50,555 nucleotides of DNA from Candidatus Buchananbacteria bacterium CG10_big_fil_rev_8_21_14_0_10_42_9 (GCA_002773845.1 PEZZ01000035.1:1-50555); one strand, 5' to 3'; counted from the first letter of the stretch, positions 1 to 6,906 are shown. Notes: generated from the letters alone by a model not told the origin. Translations and numbers: made by a program.

Positions 1-2
1 TT

Positions 3-635
3 GGGCATTCGGGCGCTGGCAAATCAACAATCGTAAATTTGTTGTTGCGTAACCATGACTTAGGCCACGGCAATATTAAAATTGATAATCAAAATATCCA
101 GTCTGTCACGCTAGAGAGTTTATGGCAGAACATAGGGTTAGTTTCTCAAGACCCGATTTTATTTCACCGAACCTTGCGCGAAAATATTCGGTACGGCAAG
201 CCAAAAGCCACTGATGGAGAAGTGGAGCGCGCGGCGAAGTTGGCACATAGCCACGAATTTATCATGGAGATGCCCGAAGGGTATGACACATACGTCGGCG
301 AGCGCGGCGTGAAATTATCTGGCGGTGAACGCCAACGCATTGCGATTGCCCGCGCGATATTAAAAAACGCGCCGATTTTGGTATTGGATGAAGCAACGTC
401 AAGTTTGGATTCGGAATCCGAACATTTAATTCAGGAGGCGTTGCAGGTTTTGATGAAAAACAAGACCGTGATTGTCATCGCTCACCGTTTATCAACAATT
501 ATGAAAATGGATAGAATCGTTGTGCTTCAAGAAGGGCAAATAATTGAACAGGGGAGCCACCAGCAATTAATTCGTAAGAAAAAAGGCGTATACAAAGCGC
601 TTTGGGAACGCCAAGTCGGCGGGTTTATAGAATAA
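3..635 (+). CDS. ABC exporter ATP-binding domain, 5' truncated by window edge
   Basis: C-terminal nucleotide-binding domain of an ABC exporter of the MsbA/ABCB type, which couples ATP hydrolysis to export of a lipid or peptide across the inner membrane. The reading frame is open from base 3, so the membrane part lies upstream of the window. Translation from base 3 begins at the Walker A motif GHSGAGKST. It then shows a Q-loop (VSQDP), the signature LSGGERQRIAIARA, Walker B ILVLDEATSSLD and the H-loop AHRLST, in the expected order and spacing, so the domain is intact. Substrate cannot be told from the ATPase alone. The TTG at 39 is internal and is not a start. No terminator is seen after the stop; a palindromic repeat follows directly. 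Confidence 0.95.
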   Translation, partial: GHSGAGKSTIVNLLLRNHDLGHGNIKIDNQNIQSVTLESLWQNIGLVSQDPILFHRTLRENIRYGKPKATDGEVERAAKLAHSHEFIMEMPEGYDTYVGERGVKLSGGERQRIAIARAILKNAPILVLDEATSSLDSESEHLIQEALQVLMKNKTVIVIAHRLSTIMKMDRIVVLQEGQIIEQGSHQQLIRKKKGVYKALWERQVGGFIE

Positions 636-645
636 TGCTCCGATT

Positions 646-751
646 GTCATCCTGAGGAGCCCGCCAGAGGTGGGCGACGTAAGGATCTCAGGCCTGTCTA
701 TTGCCAGAAGAGATTGCCACGTCGTTCGTTTCACTCGCTCCTCGCAATGAC
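646..751. repeat. Palindromic repeat, GTCAT/ATGAC-ended (non-autonomous copy)
   Basis: About 106 bp lying between two convergent genes. The left arm begins GTCATCCTGAGGAGC and the right arm ends GCTCCTCGCAATGAC, giving imperfect inverted repeats with GTCAT and ATGAC termini. Internal short palindromes (GCCCGCC/GGTGGGC) are present. It matches the ends of the GIY-YIG-bearing element at 36789-37140 but carries no gene. It could also act as a bidirectional transcription end for the convergent genes. Confidence 0.75.
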
Positions 752-757
752 CAAGTT

Positions 758-1537
758 TTACTTTAATACATCTAAAAGACGAGAATGAATCCGCGTGCCG
801 TTGCTGGCTATAAATTGCGGGTTAAGGTCATCTAAATCTTCCTGTCCGTCAAAAGTTGTGATTTTAGCGCCGGCTTCGCGGGCAATTAATTTTCCGGCGG
901 CAAAATCATAAATTTCATTGCCGTAGTTTATGATGCCGTCAATTTTTCCAGCCGCGAGCATACCGTAATCTAGCGCCGGCGACCAGTTACTTAAAATACG
1001 TTTAACATCCTGAGCATAAAGAATTGTATGAATTTTTTGGATGGTCGTTTCAGGGGTATCGTAATAAGCTTGCGTCGCAATTGTGGCCCGGGGGATTTCA
1101 ACGGTATTGCTGACAGTAATTTTTGAATTGTTCAAAAATGCACCTTGGCCTTTCACCGCGTAATATGTGTTATTTAAAATAGGCTGGTGCGTGACAGCGT
1201 AATGGGCTGCTTTATTTTTAAGCAATACAATATTGACTGAGAAATGCGGTAGCCCGATGACAAAATTATTGGTGCCGTCAAGCGGGTCAATATAGAAAGT
1301 CCATTCAGAGTTATTGTCATGCAAGCCGTTTTCCTCACCGTGGATATTGTAATTAGGAAAATGCTTTTTTAAAACTTTGGTAACTGCTTCTTCTGATTCC
1401 AAATCAGCTTTAGTTTGAAAATCAGCCGCCATAGATTTTTCTTTCAACTCCAACTCTTGGCCAAAGTATTTTTTCAACACTTTGCCTCCAGCCCCCGCCG
1501 CTTGAATGATATATTTGATTGTGGTACTCTTATCCAT
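758..1537 (-). CDS. Inositol monophosphatase family protein
   Basis: A 259-residue Mg2+-dependent phosphatase of the inositol monophosphatase superfamily, a family that includes inositol-1-phosphatase, some fructose-1,6-bisphosphatases and PAP phosphatase (CysQ). The metal-binding motifs are present: GEENG, then the core IDPLDGTNNF near residues 85-94, and the C-terminal YDFAAGKLIAREAG region. The longer frame beginning at 1627 is rejected: its first 30 residues are the antisense translation of the tRNA-Pro gene. The ATG at 1537 gives the usual family length. The true substrate cannot be told from sequence. The gene is transcribed away from the tRNA and its start overlaps the likely tRNA promoter. 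Confidence 0.92.
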   Translation of the reverse strand: MDKSTTIKYIIQAAGAGGKVLKKYFGQELELKEKSMAADFQTKADLESEEAVTKVLKKHFPNYNIHGEENGLHDNNSEWTFYIDPLDGTNNFVIGLPHFSVNIVLLKNKAAHYAVTHQPILNNTYYAVKGQGAFLNNSKITVSNTVEIPRATIATQAYYDTPETTIQKIHTILYAQDVKRILSNWSPALDYGMLAAGKIDGIINYGNEIYDFAAGKLIAREAGAKITTFDGQEDLDDLNPQFIASNGTRIHSRLLDVLK

Positions 1538-1543
1538 TACTAT
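1515..1543 (+). promoter_or_regulatory. Probable tRNA-Pro promoter
   Basis: TTGATT (1515-1520), 17-nt spacer, TACTAT (1538-1543), placed so that transcription would start about 10 nt before the tRNA. It overlaps the first codons of the divergent phosphatase gene. Confidence 0.45.
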
Positions 1544-1558
1544 TATTGGAGTTTTTGA

Positions 1559-1632
1559 CGGGGTGTAGCGCAGTTGGCTAGCGCGCGTCGTTCGGGACGA
1601 CGAGGTCGCAGGTTCAAGTCCTGTCACCCCGA
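1559..1632 (+). tRNA. tRNA-Pro (anticodon CGG)
   Basis: A 74-nt cloverleaf. The acceptor stem CGGGGTG (1559-1565) pairs with CACCCCG (1625-1631), with discriminator A at 1632. The anticodon stem CGTCG/CGACG encloses the loop TTCGGGA, giving anticodon CGG (codon CCG, proline). The T arm is GCAGG-TTCAAGT-CCTGT. No CCA is encoded; the next bases are CAT, so a tRNA nucleotidyltransferase must add the tail. The antisense strand yields a spurious N-terminal extension on the neighbouring phosphatase frame. Confidence 0.95.
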
Positions 1633-1729
1633 CATACTAATTTAAAAGCAAGATGCGTTTGCCCCATACCAAGCTATGCTTTGGTGTGGGCCACACCCCG
1701 CAAAGGTTATTATAGTATAAGAATAATCT

Positions 1730-1766
1730 AAAAAAGGGAAGCCGCCGGCGCACGGAGTGCCGGCGG
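1730..1766 (-). terminator. Rho-independent terminator
   Basis: On the minus strand a perfect CCGCCGGC/GCCGGCGG stem (1742-1749 with 1759-1766) is followed by CTTCCC and a run of six T (1735-1730). It lies 10 nt after the stop of the small membrane protein at 1777-1977. Confidence 0.8.
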
Positions 1767-1776
1767 ACTGGTGAAC

Positions 1777-1977
1777 TCATTGCCACTTGGCGTTTAAGGC
1801 GCTAAGGGCAGCCACCCCAATGACGCAGCACATTAGTGCTGCGGCCCCAAGCCAAAAACGTTGCCAGTTGGTATGCATCCCAAATGAGCTAGTCATGATG
1901 GACGCAGAAACTAACATGGCTAAAAGCAGAGCGAGCGCCAAGCACCTTATCACCCTCCCTTTGGTTTTGGTACTCAT
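1777..1977 (-). CDS. Small two-helix membrane protein (unit 1)
   Basis: A 66-residue protein with two predicted membrane helices (about residues 12-30 and 42-61) and a basic N-terminus, MSTKTKGR. I recognise no family. The ATG at 1977 is chosen over the GTG at 1983 because AGGGGG (1983-1988) lies 5 nt upstream of this ATG, a strong Shine-Dalgarno. A TTGACA-type promoter lies upstream and a strong terminator follows, so it is a single-gene transcription unit. It is the last of three tandem minus-strand small membrane-protein genes. Its base composition is visibly richer in GC than the neighbouring core genes. Confidence 0.75.
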   Translation of the reverse strand: MSTKTKGRVIRCLALALLLAMLVSASIMTSSFGMHTNWQRFWLGAAALMCCVIGVAALSALNAKWQ

Positions 1978-2001
1978 AGCCACCCCCTAGGTTGGTTTAT
2001 T

Positions 2002-2031
2002 TATTTTCCAGTGATTAAGTGTTTTTGTCAA
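2002..2031 (-). promoter_or_regulatory. Promoter of unit 1
   Basis: On the minus strand TTGACA (2031-2026), 18-nt spacer ending in TGG, then AAAATA (2007-2002), resembling an extended -10. The -35 sits in a 16-nt box (2020-2035) that is identical upstream of unit 2. Confidence 0.5.
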
Positions 2032-2040
2032 TAAATCAGA

Positions 2041-2068
2041 ACGCCGCGCAGCTTGTAGCCGGCGGCGT
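2041..2068 (-). terminator. Hairpin after unit 2, possible terminator
   Basis: ACGCCGC (2041-2047) pairs with GCGGCGT (2062-2068), just downstream of the unit 2 stop. On the minus strand it is followed by TCTGATTTATTG, a weak T tract, so termination is less certain than for the other two units. Confidence 0.4.
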
Positions 2069-2072
2069 AGAC

Positions 2073-2285
2073 CTACCTTTCTATGCTCTCGACTTCTTGC
2101 CGAGTTTTATCGGCTACTTGAGCGCAGCCGATGAAGCATGCAGCAATAACTAGAAAAATTGCCCATCCTCCATGCCCCGTGGCTTTGATGACCACGCAGC
2201 TTATCCAACCTAGTAATGTCAGTCCTAGGCAGGACATAAAACCTGTGATCCACAGACGGATCACTTTCCAGTGTTTGGCATCCAT
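2073..2285 (-). CDS. Small two-helix membrane protein (unit 2)
   Basis: A 70-residue protein with two predicted membrane helices (about residues 9-33 and 40-55) and a charged C-terminal tail rich in Glu, Arg and Lys. No family recognised. The start is firm: GGGAGG (2292-2297) lies 6 nt before the ATG. It has its own promoter (2312-2338) and a hairpin after the stop. It resembles unit 1 in size and topology, but I see no convincing sequence identity between the two. Confidence 0.75.
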   Translation of the reverse strand: MDAKHWKVIRLWITGFMSCLGLTLLGWISCVVIKATGHGGWAIFLVIAACFIGCAQVADKTRQEVESIER

Positions 2286-2311
2286 CTGTGGCCTCCCTTT
2301 GTAGTTTCAGG

Positions 2312-2338
2312 TTTATACTTTTAAATTGTTTTTGTCAA
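2312..2338 (-). promoter_or_regulatory. Promoter of unit 2
   Basis: Minus-strand TTGACA (2338-2333), followed 15 nt later by TATAAA (2317-2312), or 16 nt later by ATAAAC. The short spacer lowers certainty. The -35 box abuts the T run of the unit 3 terminator. Confidence 0.5.
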
Positions 2339-2339
2339 T

Positions 2340-2383
2340 AAAAAGGGAAAGGGCCGTGTCGATCGCAATGAAAGACACGGCCC
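2340..2383 (-). terminator. Rho-independent terminator of unit 3
   Basis: A 10-bp perfect stem GGGCCGTGTC (2351-2360) with GACACGGCCC (2374-2383). On the minus strand it is followed by TTTCCC and TTTTT (2344-2340). Confidence 0.8.
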
Positions 2384-2452
2384 TGGAATCAACCGAAGGA
2401 CAGTGGCTGGCGGGCACGACATACTTGGCCGCCATCCTACGGTTGACCCTGG

Positions 2453-2722
2453 CTACTTGAGCCAGGTTTTGGCAAACTGCTTGTCTCGCGCGCGCGTTAG
2501 CTTGCGCAAGATCCAAATGAGGACTCCCACCACAAGGGCAGGAACAAGCAGCTTGTTGTACGTCTCGTACTGCGCCGTGATGGCACAGAAGGAGCAAGCC
2601 GCCCCTACAAGAAGCACAACGATGAACGCCACGCTGAGAAACGGCGGGTACAACTTAGCTGCCAGCTCCTCTCGGCGGACGTCCTTAATGGTTCGCATTT
2701 GGGCTTTTCGTGATGGGATCAC
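2453..2722 (-). CDS. Small two-helix membrane protein (unit 3)
   Basis: An 89-residue protein with a basic N-terminal segment (MIPSRKAQMRTIKDVRR) and two predicted membrane helices (about 27-48 and 57-73), then a basic tail. No family recognised. The start is a GTG at 2722: a perfect AGGAGG (2730-2735) lies 7 nt upstream. The longer ATG-started frame from 2812 would begin upstream of the promoter and is rejected. It is the first of three tandem single-gene units; all three have strong Shine-Dalgarno sequences, unlike most genes in this window. GC-rich relative to its neighbours. Confidence 0.78.
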   Translation of the reverse strand: MIPSRKAQMRTIKDVRREELAAKLYPPFLSVAFIVVLLVGAACSFCAITAQYETYNKLLVPALVVGVLIWILRKLTRARDKQFAKTWLK

Positions 2723-2753
2723 GATCTTTCCTCCTGCGGGCACCAATAAATAA

Positions 2754-2782
2754 ATCATACCATATTTTTGAGAAAATGTCAA
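2754..2782 (-). promoter_or_regulatory. Promoter of unit 3 (near consensus)
   Basis: Minus-strand TTGACA (2782-2777), 17-nt spacer, TATGAT (2759-2754) preceded by TGG as an extended -10. This is one of the best promoter matches in the window and fixes the GTG start at 2722. Confidence 0.8.
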
Positions 2783-2849
2783 TCCCGTTAGAAGTAAATG
2801 TGAAATTTGCATTTTAATTAGCTTTTTCGACTAAAACTTTTAACGGGAT
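2782..2849. promoter_or_regulatory. Inverted repeat between divergent promoters
   Basis: ATCCCGTTA (2782-2790) and TAACGGGAT (2841-2849) form a perfect 9-bp inverted repeat about 50 nt apart, between the unit 3 promoter and the rarA promoter. The left arm touches the unit 3 -35 box, as an operator might. Confidence 0.35.
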
Positions 2850-2856
2850 CAATAGT

Positions 2857-2885
2857 TTGATAAGAAACTTAAATAGGCGTAAACT
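2857..2885 (+). promoter_or_regulatory. Possible rarA promoter
   Basis: TTGATA (2857-2862), 17-nt spacer, TAAACT (2880-2885). The predicted transcript would start very close to the ATG at 2895, so the mRNA may be almost leaderless. Confidence 0.35.
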
Positions 2886-2894
2886 GTAGAGGTT

Positions 2895-4157
2895 ATGCTC
2901 GATTTATTTGACCACAAATTAGTTCAAAAAAGGGGTGATTTTGCGCCTTTGGCAGACAAGATGAGGCCTACAACCTTTGACGATTTTGTGGGCCAAAAAA
3001 AGGTGGTTGGCCCAGGCACCATGCTTCGCAATGCCATTGAAAAAGACCAAATTCCTTCAATTATATTTTGGGGGCCGCCAGGGGCTGGCAAAACAACTTT
3101 AGCCAGGATTATTGCTGAGGCGACTAACTCAAACTTTGTAAAATTTTCGGCTGTAACTTCCGGCGTAAAAGAACTTCGCGAAGTAATTGCCCAAACCAAA
3201 GAGCGTTTGAAGTTTAAGAGCCAGCGAACGATTTTATTTATCGACGAAATTCATCGCTGGAGTAAGTCTCAGCAAGATGCTTTGTTACCGTACGTGGAAG
3301 ATGGAACGGTTGTACTAATTGGCGCCACAACTGAAAATCCTAGTTTTGAAGTCATTTCAGCCTTACTTTCCCGGAGCCGCGTTTTTGTGTTGGAGCAACT
3401 AACTGAAAAAGATTTAAAAACAATAATCGCACGGGCCATTAAGCATGGATTTGAAAAAATTGAGATAAAAATTGCCGAAGATGATGTAGCGTTTTTAGCC
3501 AAGATGGCAAATGGCGACGCGCGGGTAGCTTTGAACGCGTTGGAGTTTGCGGTTAAATCTGACGGTGGGAATAAAGGAGTAATTACAATTGATCAAAATG
3601 CGATTAAGGAGGCCTTACAAAAATCTCACATGCTGTATGATAAAACCGGCGAGCAGCATTACAACATAATTTCGGCGCTACATAAAAGTTTACGTGGTTC
3701 TGACCCAGATGCTTCTTTGTATTGGTTAGGACGAATGTTGGAGGCCGGCGAAAAGCCAGAATATGTGGCCCGCCGTTTAGTCAGATTTGCCTCTGAAGAT
3801 ATCGGTATGGCGGACCCGAACGCTTTAACACAAGCAGTAGCCGCTTATCAAGCTTGTCATTTTATTGGCATGCCAGAATGCGATGTAATTTTAGCCCAAG
3901 CGGTCGTATATTTAGCTAAGGCGCCAAAATCCAATGCTTTATATTCAGCCTACAAGCAAGTACAAGAAGATGTTAAAACGAGTTTAGATGAACCGGTGCC
4001 GCTTCATCTGCGCAATGCTCCCACAAAATTAATGAAAAATCTTGGCTATGGCAAAAATTATAAATATAATCCCAACTATGAACCTGACGACGAGGAAGTA
4101 TTGGGGCAAGAATATTTGCCGGAAAAATTAGTGGGCAAAATTTATTATGAAGATTAA
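2895..4157 (+). CDS. rarA: Replication-associated recombination protein RarA (MgsA), AAA ATPase
   Basis: A 420-residue clamp-loader-like AAA+ ATPase that acts at stalled replication forks. Domains in order: N-terminal segment [17 protein letters not shown]; Walker [10 protein letters not shown] near residue 60; Walker [10 protein letters not shown] near 115; sensor motif [10 protein letters not shown] near 145; then the C-terminal tetramerisation region with [16 protein letters not shown] and [19 protein letters not shown], typical of RarA/MgsA. Length is close to the E. coli protein. The ATG at 2895 follows AGAGG. Its last 11 bases overlap the start of the NUDIX gene, so the two are probably translated together. 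Confidence 0.95.
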   Translation: MLDLFDHKLVQKRGDFAPLADKMRPTTFDDFVGQKKVVGPGTMLRNAIEKDQIPSIIFWGPPGAGKTTLARIIAEATNSNFVKFSAVTSGVKELREVIAQTKERLKFKSQRTILFIDEIHRWSKSQQDALLPYVEDGTVVLIGATTENPSFEVISALLSRSRVFVLEQLTEKDLKTIIARAIKHGFEKIEIKIAEDDVAFLAKMANGDARVALNALEFAVKSDGGNKGVITIDQNAIKEALQKSHMLYDKTGEQHYNIISALHKSLRGSDPDASLYWLGRMLEAGEKPEYVARRLVRFASEDIGMADPNALTQAVAAYQACHFIGMPECDVILAQAVVYLAKAPKSNALYSAYKQVQEDVKTSLDEPVPLHLRNAPTKLMKNLGYGKNYKYNPNYEPDDEEVLGQEYLPEKLVGKIYYED

Positions 4158-4629
4158 AAAACAAACAGCGGTTGGCTTCGTAGTTTATTTACCGACTGAG
4201 CCAGAAATTAAATATTTACTTTTACGCCACGGCGAACAATGGTTAAGAGTGTTAGACCGAGCCGGCATTACCGAATATTGGAATTTTCCCAAGGGTCGCA
4301 TTGACGTTAAGGATGCTGACAATTTATCGACTGCCTACCGTGAGCTGGAAGAAGAAACCGGGCTGACAAAAAATGACGTTGAGCTGGATAAAGATTTTGA
4401 ATATAGGTACGATTATTCGTTCAAGGTACAAGAAGATGAGGGTATTTTCAAAGTTAACAAAACTGCTATTTTTCATATCGCCAAAGCTAAAAGCGATCAC
4501 ATCACCATTTCGCCGGAACATCAAGACTACGGCTGGTTTACTTATGATGAGGCATCTAAAAAGATTAATCGCCCGCAAATTCAGCAATTATTGGACAAGG
4601 CGCGAGATCACATTTTGAAAAAGCAGTAG
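4147..4629 (+). CDS. NUDIX hydrolase
   Basis: A 160-residue pyrophosphohydrolase of the NUDIX family, which cleaves nucleoside diphosphates linked to another moiety (dinucleoside polyphosphates, damaged NTPs, capped RNA). The NUDIX box runs from about residue 50, starting KGRIDVKD and ending YRELEEETGL. The REL-EE-TGL half is exact. The front half has one extra residue and Asp where Glu is usual. The N-terminus (KQTAVGFVVY, LLLRHG) resembles Ap4A-hydrolase-like members. It overlaps rarA by 11 bp. Substrate is undetermined. Confidence 0.88.
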   Translation: MKIKKQTAVGFVVYLPTEPEIKYLLLRHGEQWLRVLDRAGITEYWNFPKGRIDVKDADNLSTAYRELEEETGLTKNDVELDKDFEYRYDYSFKVQEDEGIFKVNKTAIFHIAKAKSDHITISPEHQDYGWFTYDEASKKINRPQIQQLLDKARDHILKKQ

Positions 4630-4688
4630 GATTGGTGTAAGATTAAACGATAAGCCCTCGACTGCGCTTGGGCAACAAATAATTAATA

Positions 4689-4751
4689 TGTCATTTCCGT
4701 GAAAACGGGAATCTAGAAATCTTGGATCCCCGATCGGGGTCGGGGATGACA
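4689..4751. repeat. Palindromic repeat, GTCAT/ATGAC-ended
   Basis: A 63-bp element beginning TGTCATTTCC and ending GGGGATGACA, with inner palindromes CCGTGAAAACGG and CCCCGATCGGGG. It ends one base before the first ATG of the next gene and creates a false in-frame upstream extension for that gene (frame open from 4722). The terminal pentamers match the elements at 646-751 and 36789-37140, though the interior differs. Confidence 0.75.
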
Positions 4752-5090
4752 ATGCGTATGACTGAAGACCGTTGGAAAGAAATTATTGATTTGGTAAACG
4801 AGAAATTTGAACTCACCGCCAGGGAAACTCAAGAACTGCCCGAGGAAGACGGAGGCGGTACGATGGAGTATTTAGAATTCACCGGACCAATGGGGCAGAT
4901 GCGCTTAGAGTTTACCGTTAAGCCTTTAGTGCTGGACAAAAAGGTGATTGGCTCAAAACGCATTGGCAGTGAGTCAACGGTACAGTATACTTATTCAGAT
5001 ACTGAAAAGGCACACATTTTTAAAGTTTACCGTAAACAAGGTGATGAGTGGTCAGAAATGGAGATGCCCAAAGGTGATTTTATATTTTAA
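4752..5090 (+). CDS. Conserved-looking hypothetical protein
   Basis: A 112-residue soluble acidic protein (110 residues if the second ATG at 4758, MTEDRW, is used). I recognise no domain. It looks like one small alpha/beta domain with no signal peptide or membrane helix. Residues upstream of 4752 come from the palindromic repeat and are not part of the gene. It lies 18 nt ahead of the SPFH gene in the same direction, so co-transcription is likely. The repeat's GGGGATGACA lies immediately before the start and may help ribosome binding. Confidence 0.7.
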   Translation: MRMTEDRWKEIIDLVNEKFELTARETQELPEEDGGGTMEYLEFTGPMGQMRLEFTVKPLVLDKKVIGSKRIGSESTVQYTYSDTEKAHIFKVYRKQGDEWSEMEMPKGDFIF

Positions 5091-5108
5091 AATTAAAGAA
5101 ATGAAAAT

Positions 5109-5855
5109 ATGTATTTTGCCCTAGCCATAATTTTAACCATCATTATTGCAAGCATTCGTCAAATTAATGAATACGAACGCGGGGTTAAATTTCAACTCGG
5201 TAAATATAAGCTGATCATGCGTCCTGGTTGGCGGTTGGTTTGGCCGGTTATTCAATCCATGAAGAAGATTGACATGCGCGTGAAGGCGGTCGATGTTCCG
5301 GACCAAGACGCAATTACTAAGGATAATGTTTCGGTTAACGTTAACGCTGTTTTATACTATAAAGTTCAAGACGCTAAACTCGCAGTATTAGAAGTTGAGC
5401 AATACATGTTTGCCGTGTCACAGCTAGCCCAAACTACAATGCGCGACGTAGTGGGTGAAGTATCTTTGGATGAGTTGTTGTCTAGCCGAGATGAAATATC
5501 AAAACGGATTCAAGTTATTATCGACAAGGCGACTGACCCTTGGGGTTTAAAAGTCGTTTCGGTTGATTTAAAACATATTGAACTTCCCGAAGTCATGAAA
5601 CGAACTATCGCTAAACAAGCCGAAGCTGAACGGGAAAAAAGAGCCGTTATAATTAAGGCAGAAGGGGAGTTAGTGGCCGCAAAGAATTTAGCCAAGGCGG
5701 CTGATTTGATGGCCAATTCTTCCGGAGCGTTACATTTACGAACTTTGCAGTCAATTAATGATTTATCTTCAGACCAATCTAACACGGTTATTTTCGCGAT
5801 TCCGCTGGAGGTGCTAAGAGCGCTTGAAGGGTTGGGTAAGAAGATGGGTAGGTAA
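5109..5855 (+). CDS. SPFH/band 7 (stomatin-like slipin) membrane protein
   Basis: A 248-residue stomatin/slipin-type membrane scaffold. It has an N-terminal membrane segment (about residues 2-15), the stomatin-type start EYERGVKFQLGKY, a band-7 core (VDVPDQDAITKDNVSVNVNA), then a long charged coiled coil (KQAEAEREKRAVIIKAEGEL) and a hydrophobic C-terminal tail. Family members form rings or microdomains at the inner membrane, often beside membrane proteases. No NfeD-type partner lies next to it here; a 45-residue membrane protein follows instead. Confidence 0.93.
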   Translation: MYFALAIILTIIIASIRQINEYERGVKFQLGKYKLIMRPGWRLVWPVIQSMKKIDMRVKAVDVPDQDAITKDNVSVNVNAVLYYKVQDAKLAVLEVEQYMFAVSQLAQTTMRDVVGEVSLDELLSSRDEISKRIQVIIDKATDPWGLKVVSVDLKHIELPEVMKRTIAKQAEAEREKRAVIIKAEGELVAAKNLAKAADLMANSSGALHLRTLQSINDLSSDQSNTVIFAIPLEVLRALEGLGKKMGR

Positions 5856-5879
5856 AAAATTTCTACCTTAGTTAAAATT

Positions 5880-5911
5880 CACCTTTGGAACGCCAGGCGT
5901 CCCTTTGGCGG
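5880..5911. repeat. Short hairpin repeat, third family (copy 1)
   Basis: A 32-bp imperfect palindrome built on GGAACGCC-A-GGCGTCCC flanked by CCTTT and TTTGG. Its reverse complement closely matches 12004-12036. It lies between the SPFH gene and the 45-residue membrane protein, and AAAGGAGG follows it at once. Confidence 0.55.
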
Positions 5912-5938
5912 ACAAAGGAGGTAAATTAAAAAGTAAAT

Positions 5939-6076
5939 ATGTTCAAATCAAAAAAAGCTCACCCCAAAGACAAGCTCATGTTGCGTCTGATTGCGCTAGT
6001 TTTAATTTTGCTTTTCTTTATTCACTTTTTTACTGATATTGATTTACTTTCGCCGTACAGTTTCTTTATTAACTAA
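5939..6076 (+). CDS. Tiny single-helix membrane protein (45 aa)
   Basis: A short gene of 45 codons. It has a charged cytoplasmic N-terminus (MFKSKKAHPKDKLMLR), then one strong hydrophobic helix (about residues 17-32) and a short tail ending in SPYSFFIN. AAAGGAGG lies upstream but with a long spacing (about 17 nt from GGAGG to ATG). It sits between the SPFH gene and a secreted-type protein in the same direction. No family recognised; too short for homology to be judged by eye. Confidence 0.55.
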   Translation: MFKSKKAHPKDKLMLRLIALVLILLFFIHFFTDIDLLSPYSFFIN

Positions 6077-6087
6077 ATTCAAAATTT

Positions 6088-6531
6088 ATGGGCAAGAAAA
6101 TTGTCTGGGTGTTGGTAGCTGTTATCGTACTCGCGGCGGCCGCGGCATTCTTTTTTAATCGTTATTATAAAACACAAACCCCTGATACTTCCTTACCAGA
6201 TTCGCTGACCGTAACTTTGGGCGAGCTCAATCAGTCTAACGAGTTTGGCGTGGCCACCATAACTGAGCAAAGTGATAAGACGGTAGTTAATGTCAATTTA
6301 GAAGGTGAAGTACCAAGTGGCGTCGTTCAACTAGCTCATATTCATAATGGCAGTTGTGACAATCTTGGCGATATCTGGCAAGGGTTAACTTCAGTCATTG
6401 ATGGGCAATCACAGTCTAATTTAGAAATATCAATGCTAGATATTGCAAATAATTTACCGCTGGCAATTAATGTCCATAAATCTGCTGAAGAACCGCAAGT
6501 TTTTGTCGCCTGCGGAAATATATCTTTTTAA
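6088..6531 (+). CDS. Membrane-anchored CHRD/Cu-Zn-SOD-like domain protein
   Basis: A 147-residue protein with an uncleaved-looking N-terminal helix (residues 5-24) that puts the rest outside the membrane. The outer part has HIHNGSCDNLGDIW, then INVHKSAEEPQVFVACGNI. These resemble the HIHxGxC and INVHKS-VACG motifs seen in CHRD and SodC-like beta-barrel proteins. The two Cys (in HNGSC and VACG) are placed to form a disulphide. A full Cu/Zn ligand set is not evident, so dismutase activity is not claimed. It lies two bases upstream of the next gene. Confidence 0.65.
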   Translation: MGKKIVWVLVAVIVLAAAAAFFFNRYYKTQTPDTSLPDSLTVTLGELNQSNEFGVATITEQSDKTVVNVNLEGEVPSGVVQLAHIHNGSCDNLGDIWQGLTSVIDGQSQSNLEISMLDIANNLPLAINVHKSAEEPQVFVACGNISF

Positions 6532-6533
6532 AT

Positions 6534-6905
6534 ATGCCCGAAGGTGAAAAACCACATCAACCAAACATAGAAAACCCAGATTTTGATTTTGCTAAAGAAA
6601 GGTCCAATAGGTCTAAAGAAGCCTTTGCTTCAAGCGGTATCTCTACCATAGATGCTTTGCTAGAAGAAGTCAGGGGCATGGATATGTCTGATAGTTTTGA
6701 TCCTGAAGAAATTCCTTCAGAGAATCCAAGTTCTAGATTAAGTCACCCAAGCACCACAGCAAGAATGAGGGGCAAGAATGCACCTGAGGCTCAGCGAGAG
6801 AGCTTAATCATCCGATTGAAGAGCGCAAGGAATGATTTAGTGAGGTTGGCTGCCAGAGTCGAAGGTATTGTCATGTTAATGGAGACCAGCAAGAAAAGAG
6901 AGTAA
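6534..6905 (+). CDS. Hypothetical soluble protein
   Basis: A 123-residue hydrophilic, charged protein. The N-terminal two thirds are rich in Pro, Ser, Asp and Glu and look disordered. The last 35 residues (ESLIIRLKSARNDLVRLAAR onward) form a plausible amphipathic helix. No family recognised. Only two bases separate it from the preceding stop, so it is part of that transcription unit. It converges with the HtrA-like gene, and the two stop codons are one base apart. Confidence 0.65.
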   Translation: MPEGEKPHQPNIENPDFDFAKERSNRSKEAFASSGISTIDALLEEVRGMDMSDSFDPEEIPSENPSSRLSHPSTTARMRGKNAPEAQRESLIIRLKSARNDLVRLAARVEGIVMLMETSKKRE

Positions 6906-6906
6906 A

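Noticed and set aside
1538-1627. N-terminal extension of the phosphatase frame (begins MTGLEPATSSSRTTR)
   Set aside because: It is the antisense translation of the tRNA-Pro gene; a normal start exists at 1537.
2403-2753. 116-codon plus-strand frame
   Set aside because: Antisense to unit 3 and its terminator; no Shine-Dalgarno and no protein-like pattern.
2723-2812. Longer start for unit 3 at 2812
   Set aside because: It lies upstream of a near-consensus promoter, whereas GTG 2722 has AGGAGG at ideal spacing.
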